Shown: in pieces, positions 18,214 through 28,273 of the stretch
Layout of the letters: each line of letters starts with the position of its first letter
How positions within the stretch are numbered: the stretch's first letter is position 1
Source: Streptomyces graminofaciens
Lineage (GTDB): Bacteria > Actinomycetota > Actinomycetes > Streptomycetales > Streptomycetaceae
Reading direction: 5' to 3'
Length of the DNA: 64,000 bases
Assembly: GCF_030294945.1 (NCBI RefSeq)
Contig: NZ_AP018448.1
Span: forward strand, 1,178,001-1,242,000
Program-made: the position numbers and the translations under genes
The notes under the pieces: generated by a model
The model's database searches: none
What the model was told of the DNA's origin: nothing
What the model saw: only the letters and a program-made list of their open reading frames with translations

Positions 18214-19221
18214 GTGACCCCACTTGGCGCGCCAACACCCCCTTCCCGCGGACTCGTACTGGGCTGCGGCGGAACCCTCGGCGCGGCCTGGACGGTCGGC
18301 GCCCTGCACTCGCTCCAGGAAGCCCTCGGGTGGGACCCCCGTGACGCCGAGGTCCTGCTGGGCACCTCGGCGGGGGCGGAGCTGGTGTCCCTGCTGGGCG
18401 GCGGGATCGGGGTGGCAGACCTGCTGTCGGCGCAGCTCGCCGACGAGGACGCCCGCCCCGAACTGGTCCGGCACTTCGCCACTCCGCCCCGGGCACTCCC
18501 ACCCCGGCCGGCGCTCTTCCCCGGGTCACCGCCCTTGGCACGCCGAGCCCTGCGGCGCGACGCCCCCACACTGGCGGGCCTCTCCGGGTTGCTGCCCCAA
18601 GGGCGTGGCGAGGCGCACTGGCTGGCGGCCCTCGCCGACTTCCTGACGCCGCCCGGGCAGTGGGTCCGGCATCCGGCGACCTGGCTGGTGGCGGCCGACT
18701 TCGACACGGGACGGCGTACGGTCTTCGGGCACCCCGACGCCCGACCGGTCGCGCTGCGCGACGCGCTCCGCGCCTCCTGGGCCGTCCCGGGCTGGTTCCC
18801 GCCCGTACGCATCGACGGCCTGCGCTACGCGGACGGCGGCATCCTCTCCACCGCCTCCGCCGACGTCCTGGCCCCCCTGGGGCTCGACGAGGTGTACGTG
18901 ATCGCTCCGATGAGTTCGGCGACTCCCGTGCCCCGACGGGGGCTTGGCCGTGCGGAGGCCCTGCTGCGCCGCGCCATGACCCGCACCCTGGACGCCGAGT
19001 GCGCCGCGCTGCGGGCGGTGGGCACCAGGGTCGTCCGTATCGAGCCCACGGCCGCCGATCTGCGGGTGATGGGCGGCAACTTCATGGACCCGAGGCGTCG
19101 TCCGACGGTCCTGGAGACCGCGCTGCGCACCACCCGGGCCGTGGTCCGCGACAGCCTCGCCGCCTCGTCCGCCGGACGACAGGCGCCCGGCCACCGCCCG
19201 AACGCCCGGACAGGAGCCTGA
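18214..19221 (+). CDS. Patatin-like phospholipase/esterase
   Basis: 335 residues from GTG 18214, with GGAG eight bases upstream. The patatin fold is marked by the oxyanion motif LGCGGTLGAAWTVGAL (about 16-31), the nucleophile in LLGTSAGAEL (G-T-S-A-G), and the catalytic Asp in YADGGILS (D-G-G). Such enzymes hydrolyse acyl esters or lactones. It lies 1 bp before the Baeyer-Villiger monooxygenase gene, which makes esters or lactones from ketones, so stepwise ketone oxidation and ester cleavage is an attractive inference. Confidence 0.88.
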   Translation: MTPLGAPTPPSRGLVLGCGGTLGAAWTVGALHSLQEALGWDPRDAEVLLGTSAGAELVSLLGGGIGVADLLSAQLADEDARPELVRHFATPPRALPPRPALFPGSPPLARRALRRDAPTLAGLSGLLPQGRGEAHWLAALADFLTPPGQWVRHPATWLVAADFDTGRRTVFGHPDARPVALRDALRASWAVPGWFPPVRIDGLRYADGGILSTASADVLAPLGLDEVYVIAPMSSATPVPRRGLGRAEALLRRAMTRTLDAECAALRAVGTRVVRIEPTAADLRVMGGNFMDPRRRPTVLETALRTTRAVVRDSLAASSAGRQAPGHRPNARTGA

Positions 19222-19222
19222 C

Positions 19223-20737
19223 ATGCCGCACCAGGACGAGCCCACCACGTCCGTCGTCCGCGAGACCCACCACGTCGAGGCGCTGATCATCGGCAGCGGC
19301 CTGTCCGGCATCGGCGCGGCCGTCACCCTGCGCAACGCCGGCGTGCGGGACCTGGCCGTCATCGAGAAGGCCGACGACCTCGGCGGCACCTGGCGGGACA
19401 ACACCTACCCGGGCTGCGCCTGCGATGTCCCGTCCGCCCTGTACTCGTACTCGTTCGCCCCCAACCCCGAGTGGACGCGCGCCTTCGCCGGCCAGCCGGA
19501 GATCCGCGCCTACCTACGCGACACGGCGGCCAGGTACGGCATCACGCCCCTCATCCGCTTCGGCACCGAAGCGATACGCGCGCAATGGGACCCGGGGGCC
19601 GCCCGCTGGCGCGTCGAGACGAACCGCGACCACTACACCGCCCGCTTCCTGATCGCGGCGGCGGGCCCCTGGCACGAGCCCCGACTCCCGGACATCCCCG
19701 GCCTGGCCGACTTCCCCGGCGAGGTCTTCCACTCCTCCCGCTGGCGCCACGACCACGACCTCACCGGCGCGCGTGTCGCCGTCATCGGCACCGGCGCCTC
19801 GGCCGTGCAGTTCGTACCGGCGATCCAGCCGCGCGTCGGCCGACTGCATCTGTTCCAGCGGACCGCCCAGTGGGTACTGCCGAAGCCCGACCACTATGTG
19901 CCGCACGCCGAGCGACGGCTGTTGCGGCGCTTCCCCGCCGCCCAACGGGCCCTGCGGAACGCGGAGTACGGGGCGCTGGAGACCCTGGGCCTGGGTTTCC
20001 GCCACCCGTCCCTCCTGCGCGCGGTCCAGAAGCTGGGCTCGTTGCACCTCAGGGCCACCGTGAAGGACCCACGGCTGCGCCGGGCGCTGACCCCCGACTA
20101 CACACTGGGCTGCAAGCGGCTCCTGCTCTCCAACTCGTACTATCCCGCCCTCACCCGGCCCAACGTCAGCGTCCACGCGACGGCGGTCGAGGCGGTCCGG
20201 GGCAGCCGCGTCGTCGGCGCCGACGGCAGCGGCGCGGACGTCGACACGATCATCCTGGGCACCGGTTTCCACATCCTCGACATGCCCATCGCGGGGCGGG
20301 TCCTCGACTCCGACGGTGCCAGTCTCGACGACCACTGGAAGGGCAGCCCGGACGCCTATCTCGGCACCACCGTCAGCGGCTTCCCCAACGCGTTCGTCCT
20401 CCTCGGACCGCACCTCGGCACCGGGCACTCCTCCGCCTACATGGTCCTGGAAGCCCAACTCGACTATCTGGCGGGCGCGGTACGCCACTTCCGCGCCGCG
20501 GGCTGGACCAGCATGGACGTACGCCCCGAGGTCCAGGCCGCATTCAGTGCCGAGGTGCGGCAGGCCCTCTCGACGACCGTGTACAACACCGGCGGCTGCT
20601 CCAGCTACTACCTCGACGTCAACGGGCGCAACAGCTTCAGCTGGCCCTGGTCGACGGGCCGGATGCGCCGACGGCTCGCCGAGTTCGATCCGGAGGCGTA
20701 CACGGCCACCTCAGAGAACAGTAATCGTTTGCTCTAG
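19223..20737 (+). CDS. Flavin-containing Baeyer-Villiger-type monooxygenase
   Basis: 504 residues. FAD-binding GSGLSGIGAA (about 25-34) and GGTWRDNTYPGCACD are followed by the Baeyer-Villiger fingerprint FPGEVFHSSRWRHD (F-x-G-x-x-x-H-x-x-x-W) and the NADPH motif VIGTGASAVQ. Length and order fit class B monooxygenases that oxidise ketones to esters or lactones with O2 and NADPH. It is co-transcribed with the upstream esterase and presumably controlled by the divergent TetR regulator. Confidence 0.92.
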   Translation: MPHQDEPTTSVVRETHHVEALIIGSGLSGIGAAVTLRNAGVRDLAVIEKADDLGGTWRDNTYPGCACDVPSALYSYSFAPNPEWTRAFAGQPEIRAYLRDTAARYGITPLIRFGTEAIRAQWDPGAARWRVETNRDHYTARFLIAAAGPWHEPRLPDIPGLADFPGEVFHSSRWRHDHDLTGARVAVIGTGASAVQFVPAIQPRVGRLHLFQRTAQWVLPKPDHYVPHAERRLLRRFPAAQRALRNAEYGALETLGLGFRHPSLLRAVQKLGSLHLRATVKDPRLRRALTPDYTLGCKRLLLSNSYYPALTRPNVSVHATAVEAVRGSRVVGADGSGADVDTIILGTGFHILDMPIAGRVLDSDGASLDDHWKGSPDAYLGTTVSGFPNAFVLLGPHLGTGHSSAYMVLEAQLDYLAGAVRHFRAAGWTSMDVRPEVQAAFSAEVRQALSTTVYNTGGCSSYYLDVNGRNSFSWPWSTGRMRRRLAEFDPEAYTATSENSNRLL

Positions 20738-20893
20738 AACACTCCGGACGATCGGCTCAACGGGTACTCAATAGGCCCGCCCGTAGCAACTCCCGTAGCT
20801 GGGCGGCCATTGACCGAACTCGCGTCCCCTCATAGCGTGGAATACGTTTACTCCCCAGAGCCGGGGACAGTTCCGCCGAAAGGACGCTCGGCC

Positions 20894-23776
20894 ATGTCAG
20901 AGACCATCCACCGCAGATCCCTCCTGAAGGCCGCCGCAGGCGCGGCGGCCACCGGATGGCTCTGGCAGGGCGGCGGCCACGCCCGGGCGGCCGAGTCCGC
21001 CGACGAGACCGTGTCGGCCGGTACCGGAGCGACCGGCTCCCGACCGGTCGGCACCGGTCCCCTCGACACCCTCGTCCTCGGCGACGGCGCGTCCGAAAGA
21101 GCGCACGGGCTGACCAGCACGCTCTCCGACGTGGTCACCGGCGGGCTGGACCAAGCGGCACGAGTGCTCAACGCGCCCGAGACCCCGGGGTTCTGGGGCG
21201 GCACGCTCGCCGCGACGATGGCGTGCAGCCCCAAGGGCGCCACCTACGTCACCGTCAAGTTGTGGGGCTCGGAGGGCGGCGCGGACCTGGGCCGGCTCCA
21301 GTTGTTCGCCGAGGGCAAGCAGGTCGGCCACTACCACCTGGGCGCCGTCGACCCCCTCGACATCGCGAGTGACGACCCGCGCAGCCCGGGACGGTTCTTC
21401 TTCCACACGCTGCCCCTGCCAACCGACCTCACCAAGGGCAAGAAGTCGATCGCGCTGGAGGTCCGCGCCATGGGCCGGATCGCCGGGTACGCGGCCACGG
21501 CGGAGGCCTACTACAAGAACGTCGAGGGCCCGAGCCGCACGATCTACCGCCTCTACACCCACCACGAGCCCCACTTCGACCCCGCCGACGACGACCTCAC
21601 CGGCACCCTGCCGACCGCGACCACCCGCCCCTCCCCCGGCAGCGAGATCGTCGACACGATCAACGCGCGCGTCCTGGCCAGGGCCGCGTCCGAGGCCTCC
21701 CGCACCAGCCCCCAACTCGACCTGTGGTACCTGGACTTCCTGGCTCGCGCCTCCACCATGCCGTCGACGGCCGCGTACCGGAACATCGCCGTGCCGCCAC
21801 AGATCGCGCGCAGCCTCGACGGCGTCTACTGGAGGTACCTCGCCGACTCCACGGTGATGACCGGCTCCAGCCAGCAGTGGATGGGCCTGGGACGGGCGGG
21901 CCTGGTCCTGCTGGCCCTCGGCGACGCCTTGGAGCCGCTGCTGGACGAGCCGGTCCTCGGCTCGCCGTACGGTCTGAGCAACCCGGGCTTCGAGTTCGGT
22001 ATGACCGGCTGGAAGTCCGCCACCTGGTCCGGCAGCGGTACGGCCTCGCGCGACACCAGCGTGTACCGCACCGGCCACGCCTCCGCGAAGGTGACGATCC
22101 CCGTCTCGGGCACGGTCGGCTACAGCACCTCGGCGAAGCTTCCGGTGGACCAGGGGACGTACACGTACGGCGCCTGGATCAAGACGGACGGGGTGGGCAC
22201 CAGCGGCGCCTGCCTCGACGTCCTGTTCCACGACGCGAACGGCACGCTCGTAGGCACGGACAACAAGGTCCACGCCGCTGCCGGCACCCACGACTGGGAG
22301 CACGTGACGGCCACGCTCGTCACACCCGCCACGGCCACGCAGGTCACCCTCGGTGTCCGTCTGTCGGGCGCGGGCACCGCCTGGTTCGACGATCTGACCA
22401 TGACGGCGCCCAGCGGCTCGGCGTACGCGCCGGTCGTCCGCCGGGCCGCCTGGGCGAAGATGCTCCTCGACAGCCGCGAGTACTGGCGGCAGAACTTCCC
22501 GCAGTACACCAACCAGGCCATCATCTGCGCCATCGGCCTCTGCCTCGCCGACCGCGGACTGTCCCGGCTCGGCTCCGACGCCGCCTGGGGCGAGAAGAAG
22601 GCCCGCGACTATGTCTACCAGTCCGTCGGCCTGGTCCCCTGGCTCGGCCCGGAGAAGGCGGACGGCACCCCGACCAAGCCGCTCGGCGGCTCGTACCACC
22701 AGGTCACCAAGAAGGGCATCTCCAAGGAACTCGGTTACGCGGGCAGCTACGGCGAGCTCCAGGAGTGGCTGTCGCTGGTGTACGACGCGGTGACGGGCAT
22801 CGGCGGCGTGGAGGACGGCACCTTGCGCGACCACCTGGTCAAGATGGCCAAGGCGCGCATGGTCTTCCGCCACCCGGCCCTGGACCGCGACGGCTACCGG
22901 GCGATGCGGCTGGAGACCGTGGTCGGCTGGCGTGACAGCGAGTACCCGGGCAAGGTCGCCTACGACGAGGACACCAAGTGGGACGGCCACGCCCTGAAGA
23001 TGGCCGCGCTGGTCAAGGACCCCGACCTCACCTCGTACGCGCGGCAGTCCGTCGCCGACGGCCAGGCGTTCCAGTCCCTGAAGGACTCCCACGGGATGAC
23101 GGTCTCCGCCCGCACCAACCTCAATCTGCTGAGCACCGCCGACGACTACGCGTACATCAGCGGGGCCACCGGCAGCGGCGCGCGGCTCCCCATGACGCCC
23201 GGGTCGCCGGACTTCGTGTTCTCCGACGAGGAGAACGGCCTGGTCGCTGTCAAACACGGCGAGGAGATCCTGTACGCGTCCCTGTACTGGCGGGCCCGCT
23301 GGGGCGTCAACCGGCTCGCGCGCGTCCATCACATCGGCGCCGGGGGCGTCGAGCGGTCGGCCACGGTCTGGCAGGACGTGCGGTTCGTCGCGGACGGGCG
23401 GACGTTCACCGAGCCCGACTGGGTCAACTGGGAGTTCACCGTGGACGACCTGGACATCCCGGACGGCGGTTTCGCCCCTCCCGGCGACGCCCTGCACCAG
23501 GCGTTCGCCGGGCAGGTGCTGCCGCTGGCCGAGGCGCCCGCCGACGTCCCGGAGCGGGCGGCCGGGGTGGAGAGTCCGTACGCCGGGCGGGCCTCCTTCT
23601 ACCGGTGCGTGTACGGCCCGTATCTGATCGCGATGAACACCACCGTGGACCGCGTCCACACCTTCACCACGAAGGGTTTCGGCGCGTCGACGAACCTGGT
23701 GACCGGCGCGAGGGTGAGCGAGAACGCCCAGCTTCGGTTGAGGCCGGGTACGACGGTGGTGCTGCGCAGGCGCTGA
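20894..23776 (+). CDS. Large Tat-exported protein with carbohydrate-binding-like domain
   Basis: 960 residues from ATG 20894, preceded by AAAGGA. The N-terminus [19 protein letters not shown] is a twin-arginine signal (RRSLLK) with cleavage probably after ARA. The central part contains [16 protein letters not shown] with [20 protein letters not shown], typical of a CBM4/9-like jelly roll. Helical regions on both sides ([31 protein letters not shown]) could form an alpha/alpha barrel, and the C-terminal third is beta-rich. The layout resembles polysaccharide lyases or alpha/alpha-toroid glycosidases, but I see no diagnostic catalytic motif. Confidence 0.75.
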   Translation: MSETIHRRSLLKAAAGAAATGWLWQGGGHARAAESADETVSAGTGATGSRPVGTGPLDTLVLGDGASERAHGLTSTLSDVVTGGLDQAARVLNAPETPGFWGGTLAATMACSPKGATYVTVKLWGSEGGADLGRLQLFAEGKQVGHYHLGAVDPLDIASDDPRSPGRFFFHTLPLPTDLTKGKKSIALEVRAMGRIAGYAATAEAYYKNVEGPSRTIYRLYTHHEPHFDPADDDLTGTLPTATTRPSPGSEIVDTINARVLARAASEASRTSPQLDLWYLDFLARASTMPSTAAYRNIAVPPQIARSLDGVYWRYLADSTVMTGSSQQWMGLGRAGLVLLALGDALEPLLDEPVLGSPYGLSNPGFEFGMTGWKSATWSGSGTASRDTSVYRTGHASAKVTIPVSGTVGYSTSAKLPVDQGTYTYGAWIKTDGVGTSGACLDVLFHDANGTLVGTDNKVHAAAGTHDWEHVTATLVTPATATQVTLGVRLSGAGTAWFDDLTMTAPSGSAYAPVVRRAAWAKMLLDSREYWRQNFPQYTNQAIICAIGLCLADRGLSRLGSDAAWGEKKARDYVYQSVGLVPWLGPEKADGTPTKPLGGSYHQVTKKGISKELGYAGSYGELQEWLSLVYDAVTGIGGVEDGTLRDHLVKMAKARMVFRHPALDRDGYRAMRLETVVGWRDSEYPGKVAYDEDTKWDGHALKMAALVKDPDLTSYARQSVADGQAFQSLKDSHGMTVSARTNLNLLSTADDYAYISGATGSGARLPMTPGSPDFVFSDEENGLVAVKHGEEILYASLYWRARWGVNRLARVHHIGAGGVERSATVWQDVRFVADGRTFTEPDWVNWEFTVDDLDIPDGGFAPPGDALHQAFAGQVLPLAEAPADVPERAAGVESPYAGRASFYRCVYGPYLIAMNTTVDRVHTFTTKGFGASTNLVTGARVSENAQLRLRPGTTVVLRRR

Positions 23777-23821
23777 GCCGCCGGAGGGGGCGGGGGCCGG
23801 CCCCGGTACTGGTGGGCTCGT

Positions 23822-24303
23822 GAGCAGGTCGATCGTGGACTCGGCGGTCGAAGGGAGCTCGACCTTCGCCCTCTGCGCGGCCTCGCGCGGGCGCCGAAGC
23901 GCTTTCCTGTCCTCGGCGAGATCGACGCCGTGGTCGTCGGCGCATCGCTTGACCAGATGGTCGACTATGCGATGGTCCCAGTCGTCACCGCCGAGTTCGT
24001 TGTCGCCGCCGGTGGCCTTCACCTCCACCACGCCGTCGCCGATCTCCAGCAGCGACACGCCGAAGGTACCGCCGCCGAAGTGGATGACCACGACTGTCTC
24101 ATCGTCCCGGTCCATGCCGTAGGCGAGGGCGGCGGAGGTCGGCTCGCTGATGATGCGCAGGACGTTCAGCCCCGCGATCTGGCCGGCCTCCTTGGTGGCC
24201 TGCCGCTCGGAGTGGCCGAAGTACGCCGGGACGGTGATCACCGCATCGGTGACCTGCTCGCCCAGGTACGACTCGGCGTCCCGCTTCAGCTTCTGCAGGA
24301 ACC
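23822..24303 (-). pseudogene. Internal fragment of a DnaK/Hsp70 gene
   Basis: The minus strand encodes about 160 residues of the Hsp70 ATPase domain, from [20 protein letters not shown] through [41 protein letters not shown] and [19 protein letters not shown], to [12 protein letters not shown]. The N-terminal phosphate-1 motif and the whole substrate-binding domain are missing, and there is no start. FGGGTF replaces the usual DLGGGTF (His-Phe before GGG). It joins the SUKH-like fragment within a few bases near 24303. Confidence 0.85.
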
Positions 24304-24568
24304 CGGCACAGGGCCGGTCTTCTACGTCCTTCCTCAAGGCGAGGCATGGTTCGCCAACTCCTCCATCGACCTGTGGCTGCGGACCCTGCACCACTACGGC
24401 CTGCACGTCGGCGTGTCCGAGACCCTCAGCGATCCGGATGACCGCGAGGACGAAGCCCTGGCCGAACTCAGCATGCTCGCCGACGAACTCAAGAAGATCG
24501 ATTCACGTGCCTTCGACGGCTACAACGGGTTCATCTGGGCCGAGTTCCTCGACCGCCGGCTCTGGTAG
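24304..24568 (+). pseudogene. C-terminal fragment of a SUKH-like immunity protein
   Basis: An open frame reads [33 protein letters not shown] and later [20 protein letters not shown] before a TAG-type stop at 24568. The combination of a 'written/ANSS' strand followed by LWLRTL and a final acidic helix resembles SUKH-4 immunity proteins of polymorphic-toxin systems. The N-terminal half is replaced by the inverted dnaK fragment, so no start is present. Family assignment is by eye and uncertain; that it is a truncated gene end is fairly secure. Confidence 0.5.
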
Positions 24569-24783
24569 GTGCCCGCAGCTGCCACGACGCCCAAGCGATC
24601 ACTCACCGTGTCCGGCGTGCCAAGTGGCTCGCGAATACGCGACACCTCAACATGCGAGCCCACCGGTCCCGGGGCCGGGGGCCTGTCGTCGCCTCGGTCA
24701 CGTCGCCCCGGTCACGTTGCCTCGTAGTGGGGCGAGAGCCGACACTTCCTGTGATCACCGGTCCGCACAGTGAAGGGATGCCC

Positions 24784-25554
24784 ATGGCGCGTATCACCGG
24801 CCGGACGGTTCTGATCGTCGGCGCCTCGTCGGGCATCGGCGCCGACGTGGCACGCCTGCTCGCCCACGACGGCAACCGGCTGGTCGTCACGGCCCGGCGC
24901 GCCCCCGAACTGGCCGCGCTGGCGAAGGAGATACGGGCCTCGGGCGGCGACTGTCTGGACGTCGCCGCCGACGCCCTGGAACCACAGGCGGCGGCCGATG
25001 TGGTGGCGGCCGCGGTCGCGGAGTACGGCGGTGTCGACATCGCGCTGCTCAACGCGGGCCAGGGTCCGGACATGTCCATGGACCAGGTCACGGTGGCCGA
25101 CGTCTCGCGGATCATGGCGCTGAACTACGACGTCGTCGTCAACTACCTCGTCCCGCTGATCGCGCAGATGGGCGGCCAGCGGGACGGGGGCCTGATCGCC
25201 CACACCAACTCGCTGGCCGGGCTCATGGGTATCCCCCGCCAGGGGCCGTACTCGGCGGCGAAGGCTGCCGCGCGCACCCTCATCGACGCGGCCCGGATCG
25301 AACTGGCGCCCAACGGCATCCGGTTCACCTCCATCCACCCGGGCTTCGTCGCCACGGAGCGCATCAGCGAGGACGGCCTGCCCAAGCCGTTCCAGATCAG
25401 CCAGGAGCAGGCGGCCCGTCATGTCGTGCGCGCCTTGGAGAGGGAACCGGCGCAGGCGTACTTCCCGTGGCCCACGGCGGCCCTGGTCCGCACGCTGCGT
25501 GCCCTGCCGACACCGCTCTCCGCGTTCGTGCTGCGGCGTCTCGCCGCGCGCTAG
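24784..25554 (+). CDS. Short-chain dehydrogenase/reductase
   Basis: 256 residues from ATG 24784; GAAGGG lies six to eight bases upstream, and another ATG at 24778 is possible. Classical SDR: VGASSGIGADVARLL, NAGQG, Ser in HTNSLAGL, YSAAK, and IHPGFVATE. The C-terminus AAALVRTLRALPTPLSAFVLRRLAAR-like tail is hydrophobic/basic, suggesting membrane association. It precedes the convergent IclR gene and has no obvious operon partner. Confidence 0.88.
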   Translation: MARITGRTVLIVGASSGIGADVARLLAHDGNRLVVTARRAPELAALAKEIRASGGDCLDVAADALEPQAAADVVAAAVAEYGGVDIALLNAGQGPDMSMDQVTVADVSRIMALNYDVVVNYLVPLIAQMGGQRDGGLIAHTNSLAGLMGIPRQGPYSAAKAAARTLIDAARIELAPNGIRFTSIHPGFVATERISEDGLPKPFQISQEQAARHVVRALEREPAQAYFPWPTAALVRTLRALPTPLSAFVLRRLAAR

Positions 25555-25646
25555 GTGTATTGATCACGAGCGTTGTCGGCACTCGCCGGTGCTTGATCTG
25601 GCGAAGACCTCCGGTGTGGTGGAGCTGTCCAGGGATGCACGCACAG

Positions 25647-26378
25647 TCAGCCGCCGCGCAGGACCCGGGACAGCCCCAGTGCCGCCGTCCGTACGGCGGG
25701 GGCCAGCTGGGCGGGGCTGAAGCGGGCACGGGGTACGGCCACCGAGAGGGCGGCGACCGTGGTGCCGCCCGAGAAGACGGGCGCCGCGATGCAGCTCACG
25801 CCCGGGGCGGCCTCCTGCTCCTCGTAGGCGAGGCCGGAGACCTGGATCTTCTCCAGGGTCATGCGCAGCCGGGCCGGGTCGGTGATCGAGTGGGGCGTCA
25901 GGCTCGGCAGTGGCCTCGACAGCACCTCCTCCGTCAGCTCGGCGCCCGAGAAGGCGAGCAGGGCCTTGCCGACGCCGGTGCAGCTCAGCGGCAGGCTGCC
26001 GCCGATGCGGGACGGCAGCTGGAGCGCCTCGTGGCCGTGGATGCGTTCGAGGTAGACCACGTCCAGGCCCTCACGCACTCCGAGGTGGACGGTCTCCCGG
26101 GTCGCCTCGAACAGGTCCTGCAGGAAGGGCAGGGCCGCCTCGCGCAGATCGAGCCGGTGCGGGACCAGCGAGCCGAGTTCGAAGAGTTTCGAGCCGAGCC
26201 GGTACTGCGGGCCCGTCCGTTCCAGCCAGCCCAGCCGGACGAGGTCCGCGGCCAGCCGGTGCACCGTGGGCTTGGGCAGGCCGGCGAGCTCCGCAAGTTC
26301 CGCGAGACGGAACGGCCCGCCGCTCGGACTGAAGCAGTCGAGGATGACGGCGGCCTTTTCCAGCATGCTTCCGCCCAC
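25647..26378 (-). CDS. IclR-family transcriptional regulator
   Basis: 243 residues from GTG 26378; ATG 26366 is the alternative. An upstream frame start at 26423 is unlikely because it would place the operator inside the gene. The winged helix shows LAELAELAGLPKPTVHRLAADLVRLGWLER (about 25-55), and the effector domain carries SCTGVGKALLAF and EEQEAAPGVSCIAAPVF, typical IclR signatures. It is divergent from the meta-cleavage operon, with a perfect palindrome between them, so it very likely controls that operon and itself in response to an aromatic-derived ligand. Confidence 0.92.
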   Translation of the reverse strand: MGGSMLEKAAVILDCFSPSGGPFRLAELAELAGLPKPTVHRLAADLVRLGWLERTGPQYRLGSKLFELGSLVPHRLDLREAALPFLQDLFEATRETVHLGVREGLDVVYLERIHGHEALQLPSRIGGSLPLSCTGVGKALLAFSGAELTEEVLSRPLPSLTPHSITDPARLRMTLEKIQVSGLAYEEQEAAPGVSCIAAPVFSGGTTVAALSVAVPRARFSPAQLAPAVRTAALGLSRVLRGG

Positions 26379-26380
26379 GT

Positions 26381-26399
26381 TGTTCCGTGTCACGGAACA
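26381..26399. promoter_or_regulatory. Perfect 19-bp palindrome, probable IclR operator
   Basis: TGTTCCGTG (26381-26389), a central T and CACGGAACA (26391-26399) are exact reverse complements. It lies between the IclR start and the divergent hydratase start at 26493. IclR-family operators are short palindromes of this kind. Confidence 0.65.
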
Positions 26400-26492
26400 A
26401 TGTTTGGCCCTTCGAGGGCGCACTGTCTATACCGGTAGGCACAGCCGGGTTCGTCGAAACCCAGCCTCGCCGCCCCCCTCTGGAGGAAATCC

Positions 26493-27338
26493 GTGTCGAC
26501 CGTGCTCGACGGCGTCCGTCCGGACGCCGTGCCACCGGCCGCCGTCAAGGCCGCCGATCTGCTGGCGGAGGCCGCCCGCACCGGGTCCGCCTGTCCCCCC
26601 GTCCGCGATCTGCTCGCCGACGGCGACCTGGAGACCGCCTACGCCGTGCAGCAGCTGAACGTGCGGCGCGGCCTCGACGCCGGCCGTCGGATCGTCGGCC
26701 GCAAGATCGGTCTGACCTCCGTGGCCGTGCAGCGGCAACTGGGCGTGGACCAGCCGGACTTCGGCGCGTTGTTCGCGGACATGGCGGTACCGGACGGCGG
26801 AGAGGTGTCCGCCGGGCGGCTCATCCAGCCCAAGGTGGAGGCCGAGGTCGCGCTCGTCCTGGGCCGTGACCTCCCGCACCGCGCGTGCACGGTCGTCGAC
26901 GTCCTGCGCGCGGTCGACTTCGCGCTCCCCGCGCTGGAGATCGTCGACAGCCGGGTACGCGGCTGGGACATCTCCCTCGTGGACACCGTCGCCGACAACG
27001 CCTCCTGCGGCCTCTACGTCCTGGGCGCCACGCCCGTCCCCCTCACGGCCGTCGATCTACGGACCGTCGCGATGACCATGACCCGGGGCGGCGAGACCGT
27101 GTCCGAGGGCACCGGCGCCGACTGCCTCGGCAGCCCCATCAACGCGGCCGTCTGGCTGGCCTCCGCGCTCGCCGAGCGGGGCGATCCGCTGCGCGCGGGC
27201 GATCTCGTCCTCACCGGCGCCCTGGGCCCGATGGCCCCCGCCGTCCCCGGCGACTCCTTCGAGGCCCGCATCTCCGGCCTGGGCTCCGTCCGGGTCGTCT
27301 TCGCCGAAGAACTCTCCGAGGAGGGGGACGCACAGTGA
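26493..27338 (+). CDS. 2-keto-4-pentenoate hydratase family protein
   Basis: 281 residues. [23 protein letters not shown] near the N-terminus and [17 protein letters not shown] with ALEIVDSR in the middle are hallmarks of the MhpD/XylJ/HsaE family, which hydrates 2-hydroxypenta-2,4-dienoate to 4-hydroxy-2-oxovalerate with a divalent metal. It is the first gene of a three-gene operon; GGAGG lies before the start, and the stop overlaps the dehydrogenase start (GTGA). This order matches the lower meta-cleavage pathway. Confidence 0.92.
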   Translation: MSTVLDGVRPDAVPPAAVKAADLLAEAARTGSACPPVRDLLADGDLETAYAVQQLNVRRGLDAGRRIVGRKIGLTSVAVQRQLGVDQPDFGALFADMAVPDGGEVSAGRLIQPKVEAEVALVLGRDLPHRACTVVDVLRAVDFALPALEIVDSRVRGWDISLVDTVADNASCGLYVLGATPVPLTAVDLRTVAMTMTRGGETVSEGTGADCLGSPINAAVWLASALAERGDPLRAGDLVLTGALGPMAPAVPGDSFEARISGLGSVRVVFAEELSEEGDAQ

Positions 27339-28273
27339 GCACCACCAAGGTCGCCGTCATCGGCTCCGGCAACATCGGCACCGACCTGATGATCAAGGTC
27401 CTGCGGCTGTCGGAGAGCCTGGAGATCGTCGCCATGGCGGGGATAGACCCGGACTCCGACGGCCTGGCCCGCGCCCGCCGCCTGAAGGTCGCCACCACCC
27501 ACGAGGGCGTCGAGGGGCTGGTCGCGATGGACGAGTTCGCCGACGTCGACCTCGTCTTCGACGCGACCTCCGCCGGCGCCCACCGCCACCACGACGAGGT
27601 ACTGCGCCCGCTGGGCCGTACCCTCGTCGACCTGACCCCGGCCGCGCTCGGCCCGTATGTCGTCCCGCCGGTCAACGGCGACGCCCACCTCGACGCGCCG
27701 AACGTCAACATGGTCACCTGCGGCGGCCAGGCCACCATCCCGATCGTCGCCGCCGTCGACGCGGTCGCCCCGGTGCACTACGGCGAGATCGTCGCCTCCA
27801 TCTCCTCCCGCTCCGCCGGGCCGGGCACTCGCGCCAACATCGACGAGTTCACCGAGACCACGTCCTCGGCGATCGAACGGGTCGGCGGGGCCGCGAAGGG
27901 CAAGGCGATCATCATCCTCAACCCGGCCGAGCCCCCGCTGATCATGCGGGACACCGTGCACTGTCTGGTGGCCGACTGCGCCACCGAGGCCGTGACGGCG
28001 GCGGTCGAGGAGATGGTCGGCCAGGTCCAGGCGTATGTGCCCGGATACCGCCTCAAGCAGAAGGTGCAGTACGACCGGGTTCGGGCGGGCGACCCCCTGC
28101 ACGCCCTCGTCGCCGGCGCGGGCGAGGCCCTGAAGGTCTCCGTCTTCCTCGAGGTGGAGGGCGCCGCCCACTACCTCCCGGCCTACGCCGGAAACCTCGA
28201 CATCATGACCTCGGCCGCGCTGCGCACCGCGGAGCGCATGGCCGCCCAGCGTGGCCGGGAGGCAGCCAAGTGA
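27335..28273 (+). CDS. mhpF: Acetaldehyde dehydrogenase (acylating)
   Basis: 312 residues from GTG 27335 (4-bp overlap). The NAD-binding start [19 protein letters not shown], the catalytic Cys in [13 protein letters not shown] (about residue 128) and [22 protein letters not shown] identify the MhpF/DmpF/HsaG family, which converts the acetaldehyde or propanal released by the aldolase to acyl-CoA using NAD and CoA. These enzymes form a channelling complex with the aldolase encoded next (4-bp overlap). Length is normal. Confidence 0.95.
   Translation: MSTTKVAVIGSGNIGTDLMIKVLRLSESLEIVAMAGIDPDSDGLARARRLKVATTHEGVEGLVAMDEFADVDLVFDATSAGAHRHHDEVLRPLGRTLVDLTPAALGPYVVPPVNGDAHLDAPNVNMVTCGGQATIPIVAAVDAVAPVHYGEIVASISSRSAGPGTRANIDEFTETTSSAIERVGGAAKGKAIIILNPAEPPLIMRDTVHCLVADCATEAVTAAVEEMVGQVQAYVPGYRLKQKVQYDRVRAGDPLHALVAGAGEALKVSVFLEVEGAAHYLPAYAGNLDIMTSAALRTAERMAAQRGREAAK

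Noticed and set aside
20897..24406. 1169-codon open frame on the minus strand across the Tat-protein gene
   Set aside because: Only the stretch 23822-24303 has protein-like (Hsp70) sequence; the rest is antisense to a well-supported gene and reflects high-GC frame openness.
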